Shown here: positions 8,878 through 16,659 of the stretch, piece after piece | Layout: each line of letters begins with the position of its first letter | How positions within the stretch are numbered: position 1 is the first letter of the stretch | Assembly: GCA_024276905.1 (NCBI GenBank) | Contig: JAJRWF010000015.1 | Coordinates: 1 to 36,633 of the forward strand | Direction of reading: 5' to 3' | Origin: Deltaproteobacteria bacterium | Lineage (GTDB): Bacteria; Desulfobacterota; Desulfuromonadia; Desulfuromonadales; Geopsychrobacteraceae | Length of the DNA stretch: 36,633 bases | Translations under genes and position numbers: made by a program | Notes under the pieces: model-generated | Seen by the model: only the letters and a program-made list of their open reading frames with translations | Database searches by the model: none | Told to the model about the DNA's origin: nothing

Positions 8878-10002
8878 ATGGATAAGAAACGAATCGTTGC
8901 CGTCTCCTTTCATTGTGCCGGCAAACTCTTCGATTTTGATGCGCGTGATCTTGAACTGGAAAACAAAGATCAGGTCATCGTTGAAACCGAACGCGGCAAA
9001 GCCCTGGGAACCGTGATTGGCCCGATGCGTGACGAGGGGACAGAGAATCGTCCGGCCAAGCTGAAAACGGTCCTCAGAAAAGCCACCGAGCACGACCTGG
9101 AGATGGCGGAAAGAAATGCCGGCCGAGAGCAAGAAGCCCTGAGGTTTTGTAAAAAGCGCGTCTCCGAACGCAAAATGGAAATGAAACTGGTGCGTGCCGA
9201 GTACCTGTTCGACGGCTCAAAAATTGTCTTCTATTTCACCGCCGATGGTCGGGTCGACTTTCGCGAACTGGTCAGGGATCTGGCGCAGCATTTCCGCACC
9301 CGAATCGAAATGCGTCAGATCGGGGTCCGGGATGAAGCCAAGATGGTTGGCGGGCTGGGATGCTGCGGTCGCGAGCTTTGTTGCTGCAGCTACCTGCGCA
9401 GTTTTGCCCCGGTTTCAGTCAAGATGGCCAAGGCCCAGGGCCTGGCTCTGAATCCAAGTAAAATCAGCGGCCAATGTGGCCGACTGCTGTGCTGTCTCGG
9501 TTATGAGTATGATACCTACAATGAACTGCGTAAAAACATGCCGAAATGCGGCAAGAAAATCAGCCTTCCCGAAGGCACCGCAGATGTTGTTGCCCTGAAT
9601 ATTCTGGCCCAGACGATCACTGTCGCCGACAAGGATGGGCGCCGCGAAGTTCATGTGGACGATCTCAACAAACCGCAGCAACCAACGCAAGCGGCAGACA
9701 GTACCAAAACCCGACCGACGGAAAAAGAAGCAACCCGGGAACAGAAAAAACCCGAGGGCAGCAAGGGACCACGCCGGCCCCGGCGCCGGGGAGGACGCGG
9801 AAACAGACCGCGCAACCCGGAGCAGCAATCCCAGGACGAAAATTCCTCACGCACCGAGAGCGCAGCGCCCCAGAAGATCAAAAATGAGGAAAAAGTACCT
9901 GAGCAGAAAACCGGAGACCAGAAACCGGGCCGTAGCCGTCGGCGCAACAGACGACGTCCCCGACGGCGCCCCGAACAGGCACCGACCCAGGATAATAATT
10001 GA
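8878..10002 (+). CDS. PSP1-domain protein (RicT/YaaT-like) with basic Arg/Pro-rich tail
   Basis: The PSP1 domain is the conserved part of Bacillus RicT (YaaT), which binds an Fe-S cluster with RicA and RicF and influences RNase Y. The 374-residue product has the PSP1 core (about 1-150), then the conserved Cys motifs GGLGCCGRELCCCSY (158-172) and GQCGRLLCCLGYEYD (198-212). Residues 265-374 form a low-complexity tail rich in Arg, Pro, Glu and Gln with RRGGRG and RRRNRRR clusters. That tail is probably disordered and RNA-binding (inference). It sits between holB and metG, a recurrent neighbourhood for this family. The role in this lineage is not established. Confidence 0.87.
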   Translation: MDKKRIVAVSFHCAGKLFDFDARDLELENKDQVIVETERGKALGTVIGPMRDEGTENRPAKLKTVLRKATEHDLEMAERNAGREQEALRFCKKRVSERKMEMKLVRAEYLFDGSKIVFYFTADGRVDFRELVRDLAQHFRTRIEMRQIGVRDEAKMVGGLGCCGRELCCCSYLRSFAPVSVKMAKAQGLALNPSKISGQCGRLLCCLGYEYDTYNELRKNMPKCGKKISLPEGTADVVALNILAQTITVADKDGRREVHVDDLNKPQQPTQAADSTKTRPTEKEATREQKKPEGSKGPRRPRRRGGRGNRPRNPEQQSQDENSSRTESAAPQKIKNEEKVPEQKTGDQKPGRSRRRNRRRPRRRPEQAPTQDNN

Positions 10003-10010
10003 TACTGACC

Positions 10011-10026
10011 CTGAACGATCGTTCAG
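10011..10026. promoter_or_regulatory. 16-bp perfect palindrome before metG
   Basis: CTGAACGATCGTTCAG is a gapless perfect palindrome lying between the PSP1 stop and the metG ribosome binding site. It has no loop and no following U-run, so it is more like a protein-binding site than a terminator. Binding partner unknown. Confidence 0.4.
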
Positions 10027-10049
10027 ATATTTCATAAAAGGAGGCCTTG

Positions 10050-11582
10050 ATGGCCGAGCGATTTTACGTCACCACCCCGATCTACTATGTCAATGATGTC
10101 CCGCACATCGGCCACGCCTACACGACTCTGGCCTGTGATGTGATTTCACGCTACAAACGTTCGCGTGGTTTTGAGGTCTATTTTCTGACCGGAACCGATG
10201 AACACGGCCAGAAAGTCGAGACTGCTGCCAACGCCAACGGTGAAACTCCTTTAGAACTGGCCGATCGGGTAGTCAAACGCTTTCAGGCCCTGTGGGAAAA
10301 ACTGAACATCAGCAACAATGACTTCATCCGTACTACGCAGGAACGGCACAAACGCGCAGTCTCCGCCCAGTTCAGCAGACTTGAAGCCAAGGGCGATATC
10401 TACCTCGGCGAATATGAGGACTGGTACTGCACCCCCTGTGAAACCTTCTGGACCGAAACCCAGTTGCTTGAAGGAAACTGTCCTGACTGCGGCCGCCAGA
10501 CCACCAAGCTCAAGGAAGAATCCTATTTCTTTCGCATGAGCCGCTACCAGGAACCTCTGCTCAAACACATTGAAGAGAATCCTGATTTCATTCAGCCGAA
10601 ATCACGCCGTAACGAAATCCTCTCTTTTGTCCGTGAAGGGCTGAGAGATCTGTCGATCTCGCGAACCTCTTTTTCCTGGGGAATTCCGGCACCCGGCAAT
10701 GAAAAGCACGTGATCTACGTCTGGTTTGATGCTTTGACCAACTACATTTCGGCCCTCGGCTACCCGGACGACAAGGACGGTCTCTACGAAAAGTTCTGGC
10801 CGGTCAATGCGCATGTCATCGGCAAGGACATTTTACGCTTCCACGCGGTTTACTGGCCGACATTTCTGATGGCTGCCGGTCTGCCGTTACCGAAAAAAGT
10901 GTTTGCTCACGGCTGGTGGACCGTCGAAGGCCAGAAGATGAGTAAAAGTCTGCGCAACGTCGTTGAACCCAACATGCTGGCCGACAAATACGGCGTTGAT
11001 CCGATCCGCTACTTCCTGCTGCGCGAAGTCCCCTTCGGTCTCGACGGCGACTTTTCGCACAGCTCGTTGATTTCACGTATCAACTCGGACCTGGCGAATG
11101 ATCTCGGCAACCTTCTCAGCCGCTCAACCGCCATGCTCGGCAAATATTTTGCTGGTCAGGTTCCGGCACCGGGGCCGGAGGACGAAATTGACTCGGCATT
11201 TATCGGCCGGTTCCCGGCCGCGATGGCAAAGATCGACAACCTTTATGATGATATGGCCTTCAACAAGATTCTGCAGTCTATCTGGGAACTGATCTCGGCC
11301 GGCAACAAATACATTGATGAAACAGCGCCCTGGGCTCTGGCCAAGGACCCGCAACAACAACAACGCCTGGGAACCGTCCTCTACAACCTGCTTGAGGCGC
11401 AGCGCCTGATTGCGTTACAGATCACACCCTTCATGCCGGAGACCGGTGCACGGATCCTGCAACTGTTGGGTGCCGATCCGGAATCGACGCTGATCGACAA
11501 CGACAGCTGGGGTCAACTGGAGGCCGGAACCGAAATTGCCAAGGCCGCGCCGCTCTTTCCACGGATCGAGACCGCAAAGTAA
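10050..11582 (+). CDS. metG: Methionyl-tRNA synthetase
   Basis: MetRS charges tRNA-Met. The 510-residue product has the HIGH motif (H19-H22) and KMSKS in QKMSKSLRN. A Cys module (CTPC and CPDCG) is seen in the connective peptide and probably binds zinc. The anticodon-binding helices fill the C-terminus. It is the short form, without the C-terminal tRNA-binding domain of longer MetRS. The ATG at 10050 is preferred over TTG at 10047 because AAGGAGG (10037-10043) lies 6 nt upstream. The tatD-type gene follows. Confidence 0.96.
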   Translation: MAERFYVTTPIYYVNDVPHIGHAYTTLACDVISRYKRSRGFEVYFLTGTDEHGQKVETAANANGETPLELADRVVKRFQALWEKLNISNNDFIRTTQERHKRAVSAQFSRLEAKGDIYLGEYEDWYCTPCETFWTETQLLEGNCPDCGRQTTKLKEESYFFRMSRYQEPLLKHIEENPDFIQPKSRRNEILSFVREGLRDLSISRTSFSWGIPAPGNEKHVIYVWFDALTNYISALGYPDDKDGLYEKFWPVNAHVIGKDILRFHAVYWPTFLMAAGLPLPKKVFAHGWWTVEGQKMSKSLRNVVEPNMLADKYGVDPIRYFLLREVPFGLDGDFSHSSLISRINSDLANDLGNLLSRSTAMLGKYFAGQVPAPGPEDEIDSAFIGRFPAAMAKIDNLYDDMAFNKILQSIWELISAGNKYIDETAPWALAKDPQQQQRLGTVLYNLLEAQRLIALQITPFMPETGARILQLLGADPESTLIDNDSWGQLEAGTEIAKAAPLFPRIETAK

Positions 11583-11610
11583 ACTGCACCAACGGAGAAT
11601 ACAGATCAGA

Positions 11611-12999
11611 ATGAATGAGACACTCCTGTCACTGGTTGACAGCCATGCCCACCTCGACAGCAGCCAGTTCAGTGCCGACCTGGACCAGGTCCTTGTCCGG
11701 GCGGATGAAGCGGGAGTAAAGCAAATCCTGACTATCGGCTGCGACCTGCAGAGCTCGGCAAAATCCGTAGAACTGGCAAGTCGCTATGCAGGTATCCACG
11801 CAGCCGTCGGCATCCACCCCCACGAAGCAACCGAGGCTACACCGGAAGGACTGGCGCTGATTGAAGGCCTGCTTAAAGCTCCTAAGGTCGTTGCTGTCGG
11901 CGAAATCGGGCTCGATTTCTACCGTGACCGTTCGCCGCGCGATCTGCAACGTGACGCATTCCGTCAACAGATCAGACTTGCCATTCGTGCGAACAAACCA
12001 TTGATTGTTCACGACCGCGATGCTCACGATGAAGTTCTGCAGATTCTACGTGAAGAGGACGCCCGGCAGGTCGGTGGTGTTCTTCATTGTTTCAGTGGCG
12101 ATCCGGATATGGCGCGGGCCTGTCTCGAGCTGGGATTTTATCTCTCGTTTACCGGCAATATCACCTACCCCAGGAATGAAGCCCTGCGCGAGGTAGTGGC
12201 CGGAGTTCCGATTGATCGCTTACTGGTTGAAACCGACTGCCCCTATCTTTCGCCCCAACCTCATCGGGGGAAACGTAACGAACCGGCATATGTCAAACTG
12301 ACCGCAGAGAAAATCGCCGAAATCAAGGGACTGACCATGACAGACGTCGCGCGTGTCACCAGCCGCAACGCCTATGACCTGTTCGGGGTCGGTTCGATCG
12401 ATCAGCAGACAAAAATTGTCTATCAGATCCGCAACTCTCTGTACCTGAACATTACCAACCGCTGTACCAACCGTTGCGTTTTTTGCGCTAAATTCGATGA
12501 TTTTGTCGTCAAGGGACATGAGCTGAAACTCGATCACGAACCGGACAGTGCTGAACTGAAAAAAGCGATCGGTGATCCACAGAATTATAGCGAGGTTGTC
12601 TTTTGCGGCTACGGTGAACCCCTCTTGCGTCTCGATCTGATCCTTGAACTGGCTACCTGGCTCAAACAGCAACAAGTACGGGTCAGAATTAATACCGACG
12701 GGCTGGCCAATCTAGTTTACGGGCGAAATATTCTACCCGAACTTGCCGGGAAAATTGACGCCTTGTCAGTCTCACTCAACGCTCCCGACGCCGATCAGTA
12801 CCAGCAATTATGCCAATCAAGATTCCCCGAACAGGGTTATCAGGCCGTCAGGGACTTCCTGGAACTGGCCCCGAAATACATCCCTGAAGTCACTGCGACC
12901 GCAGTCTCCTACCCCGGTGTCGACATGGATGCCTGTCGCATGGTGGCACAAGAGATCGGGGTAAAGTTTCGCCAACGGGAATATAACGAGGTCGGCTGA
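11611..12999 (+). CDS. TatD-family nuclease fused to a TatD-associated radical SAM domain
   Basis: A 462-residue two-domain protein. Residues 1 to about 258 are a TatD metallo-hydrolase: DSHAHLD, GEIGLDFYRD, HDRDAHDE, HCFSGD and VETDCPYLSPQPHRG supply the metal ligands of the family. After a short linker, residues 270-462 are a compact radical SAM domain with the cluster motif C285-x3-C289-x2-C292 and GYGEPLLRLD as the glycine-rich SAM contact. The domain resembles the described TatD-linked radical SAM family. ATG 11611 is chosen because it begins the TatD fold; a longer frame from 11536 lies inside metG. metG-tatD adjacency is conserved. Substrates of the radical SAM half are unknown to me. 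Confidence 0.9.
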   Translation: MNETLLSLVDSHAHLDSSQFSADLDQVLVRADEAGVKQILTIGCDLQSSAKSVELASRYAGIHAAVGIHPHEATEATPEGLALIEGLLKAPKVVAVGEIGLDFYRDRSPRDLQRDAFRQQIRLAIRANKPLIVHDRDAHDEVLQILREEDARQVGGVLHCFSGDPDMARACLELGFYLSFTGNITYPRNEALREVVAGVPIDRLLVETDCPYLSPQPHRGKRNEPAYVKLTAEKIAEIKGLTMTDVARVTSRNAYDLFGVGSIDQQTKIVYQIRNSLYLNITNRCTNRCVFCAKFDDFVVKGHELKLDHEPDSAELKKAIGDPQNYSEVVFCGYGEPLLRLDLILELATWLKQQQVRVRINTDGLANLVYGRNILPELAGKIDALSVSLNAPDADQYQQLCQSRFPEQGYQAVRDFLELAPKYIPEVTATAVSYPGVDMDACRMVAQEIGVKFRQREYNEVG

Positions 13000-13008
13000 A
13001 CCGACTTC
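12988..13008 (+). other. Hairpin spanning the stop of the TatD/radical SAM gene
   Basis: GAGGTCGG (12988-12995) pairs with CCGACTTC (13001-13008) with one G-U, around loop CTGAA. The stop codon lies in the loop. No U-run follows, so it is not a classical terminator; it could be an mRNA processing or stability element before the GGDEF gene. Confidence 0.3.
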
Positions 13009-13032
13009 GTACTGGAGGGCCTGGATAGCTTT

Positions 13033-13716
13033 ATGGCAGAGAACAGATTCGAGTATAACTGTCCGGTGGAACAGCCACAGTGTGAAATCATTGACACTCT
13101 CACCGACCTGCAGCACCGGATAGCAGAACTGGAACAACTGGTTCAGACCGATGCCCTGACCGGACTGGTTAATTTCCGCGGCTTTGTTGATCGGCTTGAA
13201 CAGGAGATGGAGCGGACGAGGCGTCTGGAAGAACCAACCAGTTTGATCATGATCGACATTGATCACTTTAAGCAGGTCAATGACACCCATGGGCACGAAA
13301 TCGGCAATCAGGCTCTGATTCATCTCTCCGGCCTGCTGTGCCAGACCCTGCGTAAACTCGATATTCCCTGCCGTTATGGAGGTGAAGAATTTGCTTTGAT
13401 CCTGCCGACAACCGCTCTGGCTCCCGCAGTTCAGGTCGCTGAGCGAATTCGGCTACTGATAGAAAATTCACCCCTCAAAATCGGCCGTCGAAAAATAGCA
13501 CTGACCATCAGCCTGGGAGTCGACAGTTACGCCCCCCTGGAAAACCAGCCAGCGTCGGAACTGATCAAACGGGCTGACAGCTACCTGTATCAGGCAAAGC
13601 ATGGCGGACGAAATTGCACCTGTCACCCACCGATTGATCGCAGCCTCCAGAAAACTGCTGTCAGCAGCAAGGAACGACAGGATCTGTTCGCGGCGTTCGG
13701 GCGTAAAGATAAGTGA
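13033..13716 (+). CDS. GGDEF-domain diguanylate cyclase
   Basis: GGDEF enzymes make the second messenger c-di-GMP from two GTP. The 227-residue product has a short N-terminus with a likely coiled coil (residues 17-40) and a full GGDEF domain. The signature is GGEEF (116-120), the metal acids are in IDIDHFK (73-79), and LTGLVNFRGF opens the domain. An inhibitory I-site RxxD (R107-D110) sits exactly five residues before GGEEF, so product inhibition is expected. No sensor domain or membrane segment is visible. It is last in the tmk-metG operon; its stop is immediately followed by the end of the HsdR-like relic on the other strand. Confidence 0.92.
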   Translation: MAENRFEYNCPVEQPQCEIIDTLTDLQHRIAELEQLVQTDALTGLVNFRGFVDRLEQEMERTRRLEEPTSLIMIDIDHFKQVNDTHGHEIGNQALIHLSGLLCQTLRKLDIPCRYGGEEFALILPTTALAPAVQVAERIRLLIENSPLKIGRRKIALTISLGVDSYAPLENQPASELIKRADSYLYQAKHGGRNCTCHPPIDRSLQKTAVSSKERQDLFAAFGRKDK

Positions 13717-13881
13717 TTATCCAGGAAAAGCATCACTGTACAGCAGATATGCTTGCTCGCGGCGCTGGTCGTAGTATTCCTTCGAGTAGACGTCGGGCAG
13801 CCCACCAGCACGATCTGAATCGTCTGTCGCACGGCGGCGCGGGTCATCTCCTTCTTGCGCCAGTCGAGGACCTGAGGAGGC
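13717..13881 (-). pseudogene. Relic of a type I restriction HsdR C-terminus
   Basis: Minus-strand translation gives VLDWRKKEMTRAAVRQTIQ (roughly 13871-13815). A frame change near 13800 then gives LPDVYSKEYYDQRREQAY and a TAA at 13719-13717. These pieces, in this order, resemble the end of HsdR subunits as I recall them (a DWxKKxxxRAxVrxxI helix followed by LPxxYtxExYxxK). A stop codon (TGA) interrupts the frame a few codons upstream of VLDW, so only this scrap survives. The relic lies between the GGDEF stop and the toxin gene. It would be the tail of a gene once extending rightward into the segment now holding the toxin-antitoxin pair. Confidence 0.55.
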
Positions 13882-13936
13882 AGGGAGGTCTTTCAAGTGA
13901 GTCTTCAGAACAAACGGAAGTCATATCACGATCCCG

Positions 13937-14776
13937 TCATACGCCAGCCTGCCTAAGAAGTTCCGCCACAAAACCGACAACATCTGCCTGCATTTCCGCA
14001 TCCTCAGCGCCAGTGGCAAACAGTGCCACTCGCATCGGGCCGAGGGATTTTTCATCCAGGAAATCCTCTTGCAGGATACTGACAGCAAGGTGCCCGGAAT
14101 CCGTATCAACCAACGGTGCCAGAAAAGCTGCGACATCGCCGATTTCATTGCCGTAGTTGCGCGTCATGTAATAGAGATCGTAAGCATCTTTGAACTTCCC
14201 GCGGTTCCTGAAGGCCAGCGCCTTCAACACGACAAAGGCTCCCGGATTACAGACCGGAATTTCGCGCGATGCAGTTTCGCCGAAAAGTGTCGTTCCAGAA
14301 AGTTCGATCACCAACCGATCACGAAAGGCAACTTCCAGGCCGGAGATGATGAATGCCGCCAGACCCTGTTCAAGTGGCTGCAAGCGTCCCGGCCTGGCAT
14401 CTTCACCCGCAGGCGGAATGAGAAACTCAATCTTCACCAATGAGGCCATAGTATGTGTCCAGCGTTGGCGCACCTCATTGCCATTACTATTTTCATCCGG
14501 CTGAAAACCCGAATCTCGCAGACGCTCTGCGATACCTTCATAGCGACGATCATCAAGAATCGCTAAATCGAGCCCCAGATCAAGGTCCATGGTCCCGACA
14601 TGGGGGTCAGCTCCGGAAGGAAGCGCAGTTGAAGGGATAAGCAGGCTCGGCACCAGTCCCCCGACAACTGCAAGGTCATCCATATAATCACCGAGAATGG
14701 TCGCGACAGTCAGCGTGGCAGTGCGGATCAACTCGGTCTGTTCCGGGGTATAGTCAGCCGCGGTGTTGAAAGTCAT
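13937..14776 (-). CDS. AbiEii/AbiGii-like nucleotidyltransferase toxin
   Basis: AbiEii-type toxins are nucleotidyltransferases that act as the toxic half of type IV-like toxin-antitoxin and abortive infection modules. The 279-residue product shows VVGG (37-40), the metal-binding TMDLDLG (62-68), VKIEFLIP for the third strand, and KFKDAYDLYYM near residue 210, the usual K-x2-DAyDLy motif. It is somewhat divergent: the segment between GG and T-x-D-x-D holds a loop LIPSTALPSGADPHVG. The ATG at 14776 overlaps the upstream gene's stop (ATGA), with GGAG 5 nt before it, so the pair is translationally coupled. A start at 14797 is possible but less likely. Function is inferred from motifs and pairing. 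Confidence 0.78.
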   Translation of the reverse strand: MTFNTAADYTPEQTELIRTATLTVATILGDYMDDLAVVGGLVPSLLIPSTALPSGADPHVGTMDLDLGLDLAILDDRRYEGIAERLRDSGFQPDENSNGNEVRQRWTHTMASLVKIEFLIPPAGEDARPGRLQPLEQGLAAFIISGLEVAFRDRLVIELSGTTLFGETASREIPVCNPGAFVVLKALAFRNRGKFKDAYDLYYMTRNYGNEIGDVAAFLAPLVDTDSGHLAVSILQEDFLDEKSLGPMRVALFATGAEDAEMQADVVGFVAELLRQAGV

Positions 14777-15822
14777 TGCAACTCCAGGGACGTCCACAGC
14801 TCGGCGGCAGCCTCTTCGGACCGCTCCGGGTGAGATTTCAGGTCAAGCCAGACCTGGATAGGATGCACACAAGGGATATCCGCGACAGACTGGACCCCGT
14901 GAAAGAGGTCGGAATCTTTCGGCAGGATCAACCAGATATTTGCCCCGGCAGAGTCTTCCCTGAAGCCAATCTGTTCCAGAAGTTCGGTGTCCGGCCAGTC
15001 TCGCAGATGAAAACTGACCGTGCGAAACGTGGCAAATCTGGAATACAGCCAGGCTGCACCGAGTCCAGTGGCAGCATGCTCAACAGAATGGGTCCTGAAG
15101 CTTTGACTGATTTTGGTCTGAATCTCTTCTCCCGAACGTCCAGCCACATGCCCGCGCACGATCTCATGTTTCATAAATTCGTATCCCTGCTGCCAGGCTT
15201 CAAGCATGAGCGTCGGGTTGCTGACAAACAGTTTCCCATCAGCATCCCGGGTAACAAGCTGCTGTACCTCAAGGGATTTGACAATTCGACTGACGAAACC
15301 CTCTCCCAAGCCCGTTTTCTCAGCCAGTTCCCGTTGCCGCCACGTCCGGTTCGGCTGGTAAAGCAAGTGACGGGCAATACGCGAACTTTTCGGAGCAAAG
15401 GGGTTTTCATTGCGCCCGGATGCGATGAATTTATTTTTTTCGCCGCGGACATAAATCCTAAGTCCCGGAGCGGTGACATCAGCATTGCCGGAAAGATCCA
15501 GCCACGAAACCCCCGCTTCGGTACATTTATGGGCTCCGGTTTCTCCCATGAAGGGGGTCACAAGCAGACGGATGTCGGAAGGCTTGATCGGATAACGTTT
15601 CAGCTGCTCTATGCCGGAAACCGTCGCGGCAACCAGGGACGATGATTTATATTCAACAATAAAGCGAAATCCGCCCACCGCGACAACGAGAGCGGGCGCG
15701 TTCCCTTTTTCGGGCAGCCTTAATTCGGACCCGATGCTCAATTTTTTCGCATTGTCAGCAACAAGTTTTGTCAACAGCTCGACAACTTGTTTCATAGCCG
15801 TATTTTCAGATATCTTTTTCAT
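14773..15822 (-). CDS. AbiEi-like winged-helix antitoxin/regulator with possible nuclease-fold N-terminus
   Basis: A 349-residue protein encoded directly before the AbiEii-like gene and overlapping it by 4 bp, the order expected for antitoxin then toxin. Residues 40-125 look like a restriction-endonuclease-like fold (LVVAVGGFRFIVEYKSSS, with an E57-x-K59 pair, then IRLLVTPFMGE and GVSWLDLSGNA); an active site is not certain. Residues 145-210 form a winged helix (TWRQRELAEKTGLGEGFVSR). The C-terminal third ends VHPIQVWLDLKSHPERSEEA, which resembles the end of AbiEi-type antitoxins. ATG 15822 opens MKKISENTAM. It probably represses its own promoter, where repeats are visible at 15823-15879. Confidence 0.72.
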   Translation of the reverse strand: MKKISENTAMKQVVELLTKLVADNAKKLSIGSELRLPEKGNAPALVVAVGGFRFIVEYKSSSLVAATVSGIEQLKRYPIKPSDIRLLVTPFMGETGAHKCTEAGVSWLDLSGNADVTAPGLRIYVRGEKNKFIASGRNENPFAPKSSRIARHLLYQPNRTWRQRELAEKTGLGEGFVSRIVKSLEVQQLVTRDADGKLFVSNPTLMLEAWQQGYEFMKHEIVRGHVAGRSGEEIQTKISQSFRTHSVEHAATGLGAAWLYSRFATFRTVSFHLRDWPDTELLEQIGFREDSAGANIWLILPKDSDLFHGVQSVADIPCVHPIQVWLDLKSHPERSEEAAAELWTSLELQ

Positions 15823-15879
15823 GCTTTACTTTTTAGCTAATATTTACTTTCTTGTAAAGCACCACCTTTAAATAAAGGT
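15823..15879. promoter_or_regulatory. Repeat-rich operator region of the toxin-antitoxin operon
   Basis: Three nested patterns lie directly upstream of the antitoxin start. A direct repeat reads TTTACTTTTTAG (15825-15836) and TTTACTTTCTTG (15843-15854). An outer inverted repeat pairs GCTTTAC (15823-15829) with GTAAAGC (15854-15860). A palindrome has arms ACCTTTA and TAAAGGT around AA (15864-15879). Such arrays are usual for autoregulated toxin-antitoxin operons, so binding by the antitoxin is the simplest guess. Confidence 0.5.
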
Positions 15880-15955
15880 TGCGCCTGCTGGCAGTAAACA
15901 CCAAAAAGCATTGCAGTTGGCTACGGTTGATTTTTCACGTTTACCCCATGCGTCT

Positions 15956-15993
15956 GTTCTCAATTTTGTAACAAACGGTGTCTTTTTGAGAAC
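15956..15993. repeat. Short inverted repeat between the ferritin-like gene and the toxin-antitoxin operon
   Basis: GTTCTCA (15956-15962) and TGAGAAC (15987-15993) form a perfect 7-bp inverted repeat with 24 bp between the arms. It lies in the non-coding gap 15880-16011, where I see nothing else definite. Confidence 0.3.
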
Positions 15994-16007
15994 AAGCACA
16001 AAAGATC

Positions 16008-16039
16008 CAAAAGGGCAGAATCGATCTCGATCCTGCCCT
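16008..16039 (-). terminator. Second hairpin downstream of the ferritin-like gene
   Basis: AGGGCAG (16012-16018) pairs with CTGCCCT (16033-16039), with further ATCGA/TCGAT pairing inside. On the minus strand the stem is followed by TTTT. It probably backs up the terminator at 16045-16067. Confidence 0.5.
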
Positions 16040-16044
16040 CCATG

Positions 16045-16067
16045 AAAAAACTGTCAGCGCCCTGACA
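16045..16067 (-). terminator. Rho-independent terminator of the ferritin-like gene
   Basis: On the minus strand TGTCAG, loop GGCG and CTGACA are followed by G and six T. It begins two bases after the ferritin-like stop codon. Confidence 0.75.
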
Positions 16068-16068
16068 T

Positions 16069-16560
16069 TTACGCCCCCAGGATCTTCGCCTTGCGCTCTT
16101 TAAGAATTGCTGCATGGCGGTCTTCTTCTTCGGCCAGCCAGGCAAAGGCTTTCTTTCCCTCCTCCGTTTTCGCGTGAGCGGCTGCTTTGTGGAAATAGGC
16201 GGCAAACTTTTCTTCTGCCGCAATCGCCAGATCCAGCGCTCTGAGATCACCCTCTTCACTGACCAATGCGGAGGCGACCGCCTCGGCCGAAGGAAAAATT
16301 TCACGATCATTGAAGCGCCGCAGATAAGGCAGGAATTCCTCCTCCCCCTCCCAGAAAGCGCCGTCCTCGTAATCGGTTGCCAATTTTTCCAGGGTCCGCA
16401 GATGACCGACCTCATCCTGGGCCAGCTGGGAAAAAAGCTCGCGTGCCAGCTGAGTGTGAGCCTTTTCAACCATCGAAGAGTAGAACCGGTGGCCGTTCTT
16501 TTCAACTTCCATCGCGGCACGTATGACTTCAAAACCACTGAAATTTTCTGTTCCAGACAT
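16069..16560 (-). CDS. Ferritin-like/rubrerythrin-family diiron protein
   Basis: The 163-residue product is an all-helical ferritin-like protein with no rubredoxin tail. Diiron ligands fit E19 in AMEVEKNGHRFY, an ExxH motif in DEVGHL, and a second carboxylate pair in AIAAEEKFAAYF and EEEDRHAAIL. Such proteins bind two irons between four helices and act in oxidative stress defence or iron handling in anaerobes; the exact reaction cannot be told from sequence alone. ATG 16560 has AGGAG 8 nt upstream. It lies 99 bp downstream of the AsmA gene, with its own terminator. Confidence 0.85.
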   Translation of the reverse strand: MSGTENFSGFEVIRAAMEVEKNGHRFYSSMVEKAHTQLARELFSQLAQDEVGHLRTLEKLATDYEDGAFWEGEEEFLPYLRRFNDREIFPSAEAVASALVSEEGDLRALDLAIAAEEKFAAYFHKAAAHAKTEEGKKAFAWLAEEEDRHAAILKERKAKILGA

Positions 16561-16659
16561 ATATTTTCTCCTGAGCTATAACACGGCTGATATCGGTGCT
16601 AAACCTAACCTGATCTCGACAACTTGTCCAGAAAACGGTCCGTTGCACGTCGTATTTTT

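Noticed and set aside
14776-15645. 289-residue plus-strand open frame
   Set aside because: It is antisense to the AbiEi-like gene, which has domains, a coupled partner and a proper start.
15960-16538. 192-residue minus-strand open frame
   Set aside because: It is a different frame over the ferritin-like gene and runs through two terminator hairpins; its sequence is basic and Trp-rich like a frame-shadow.
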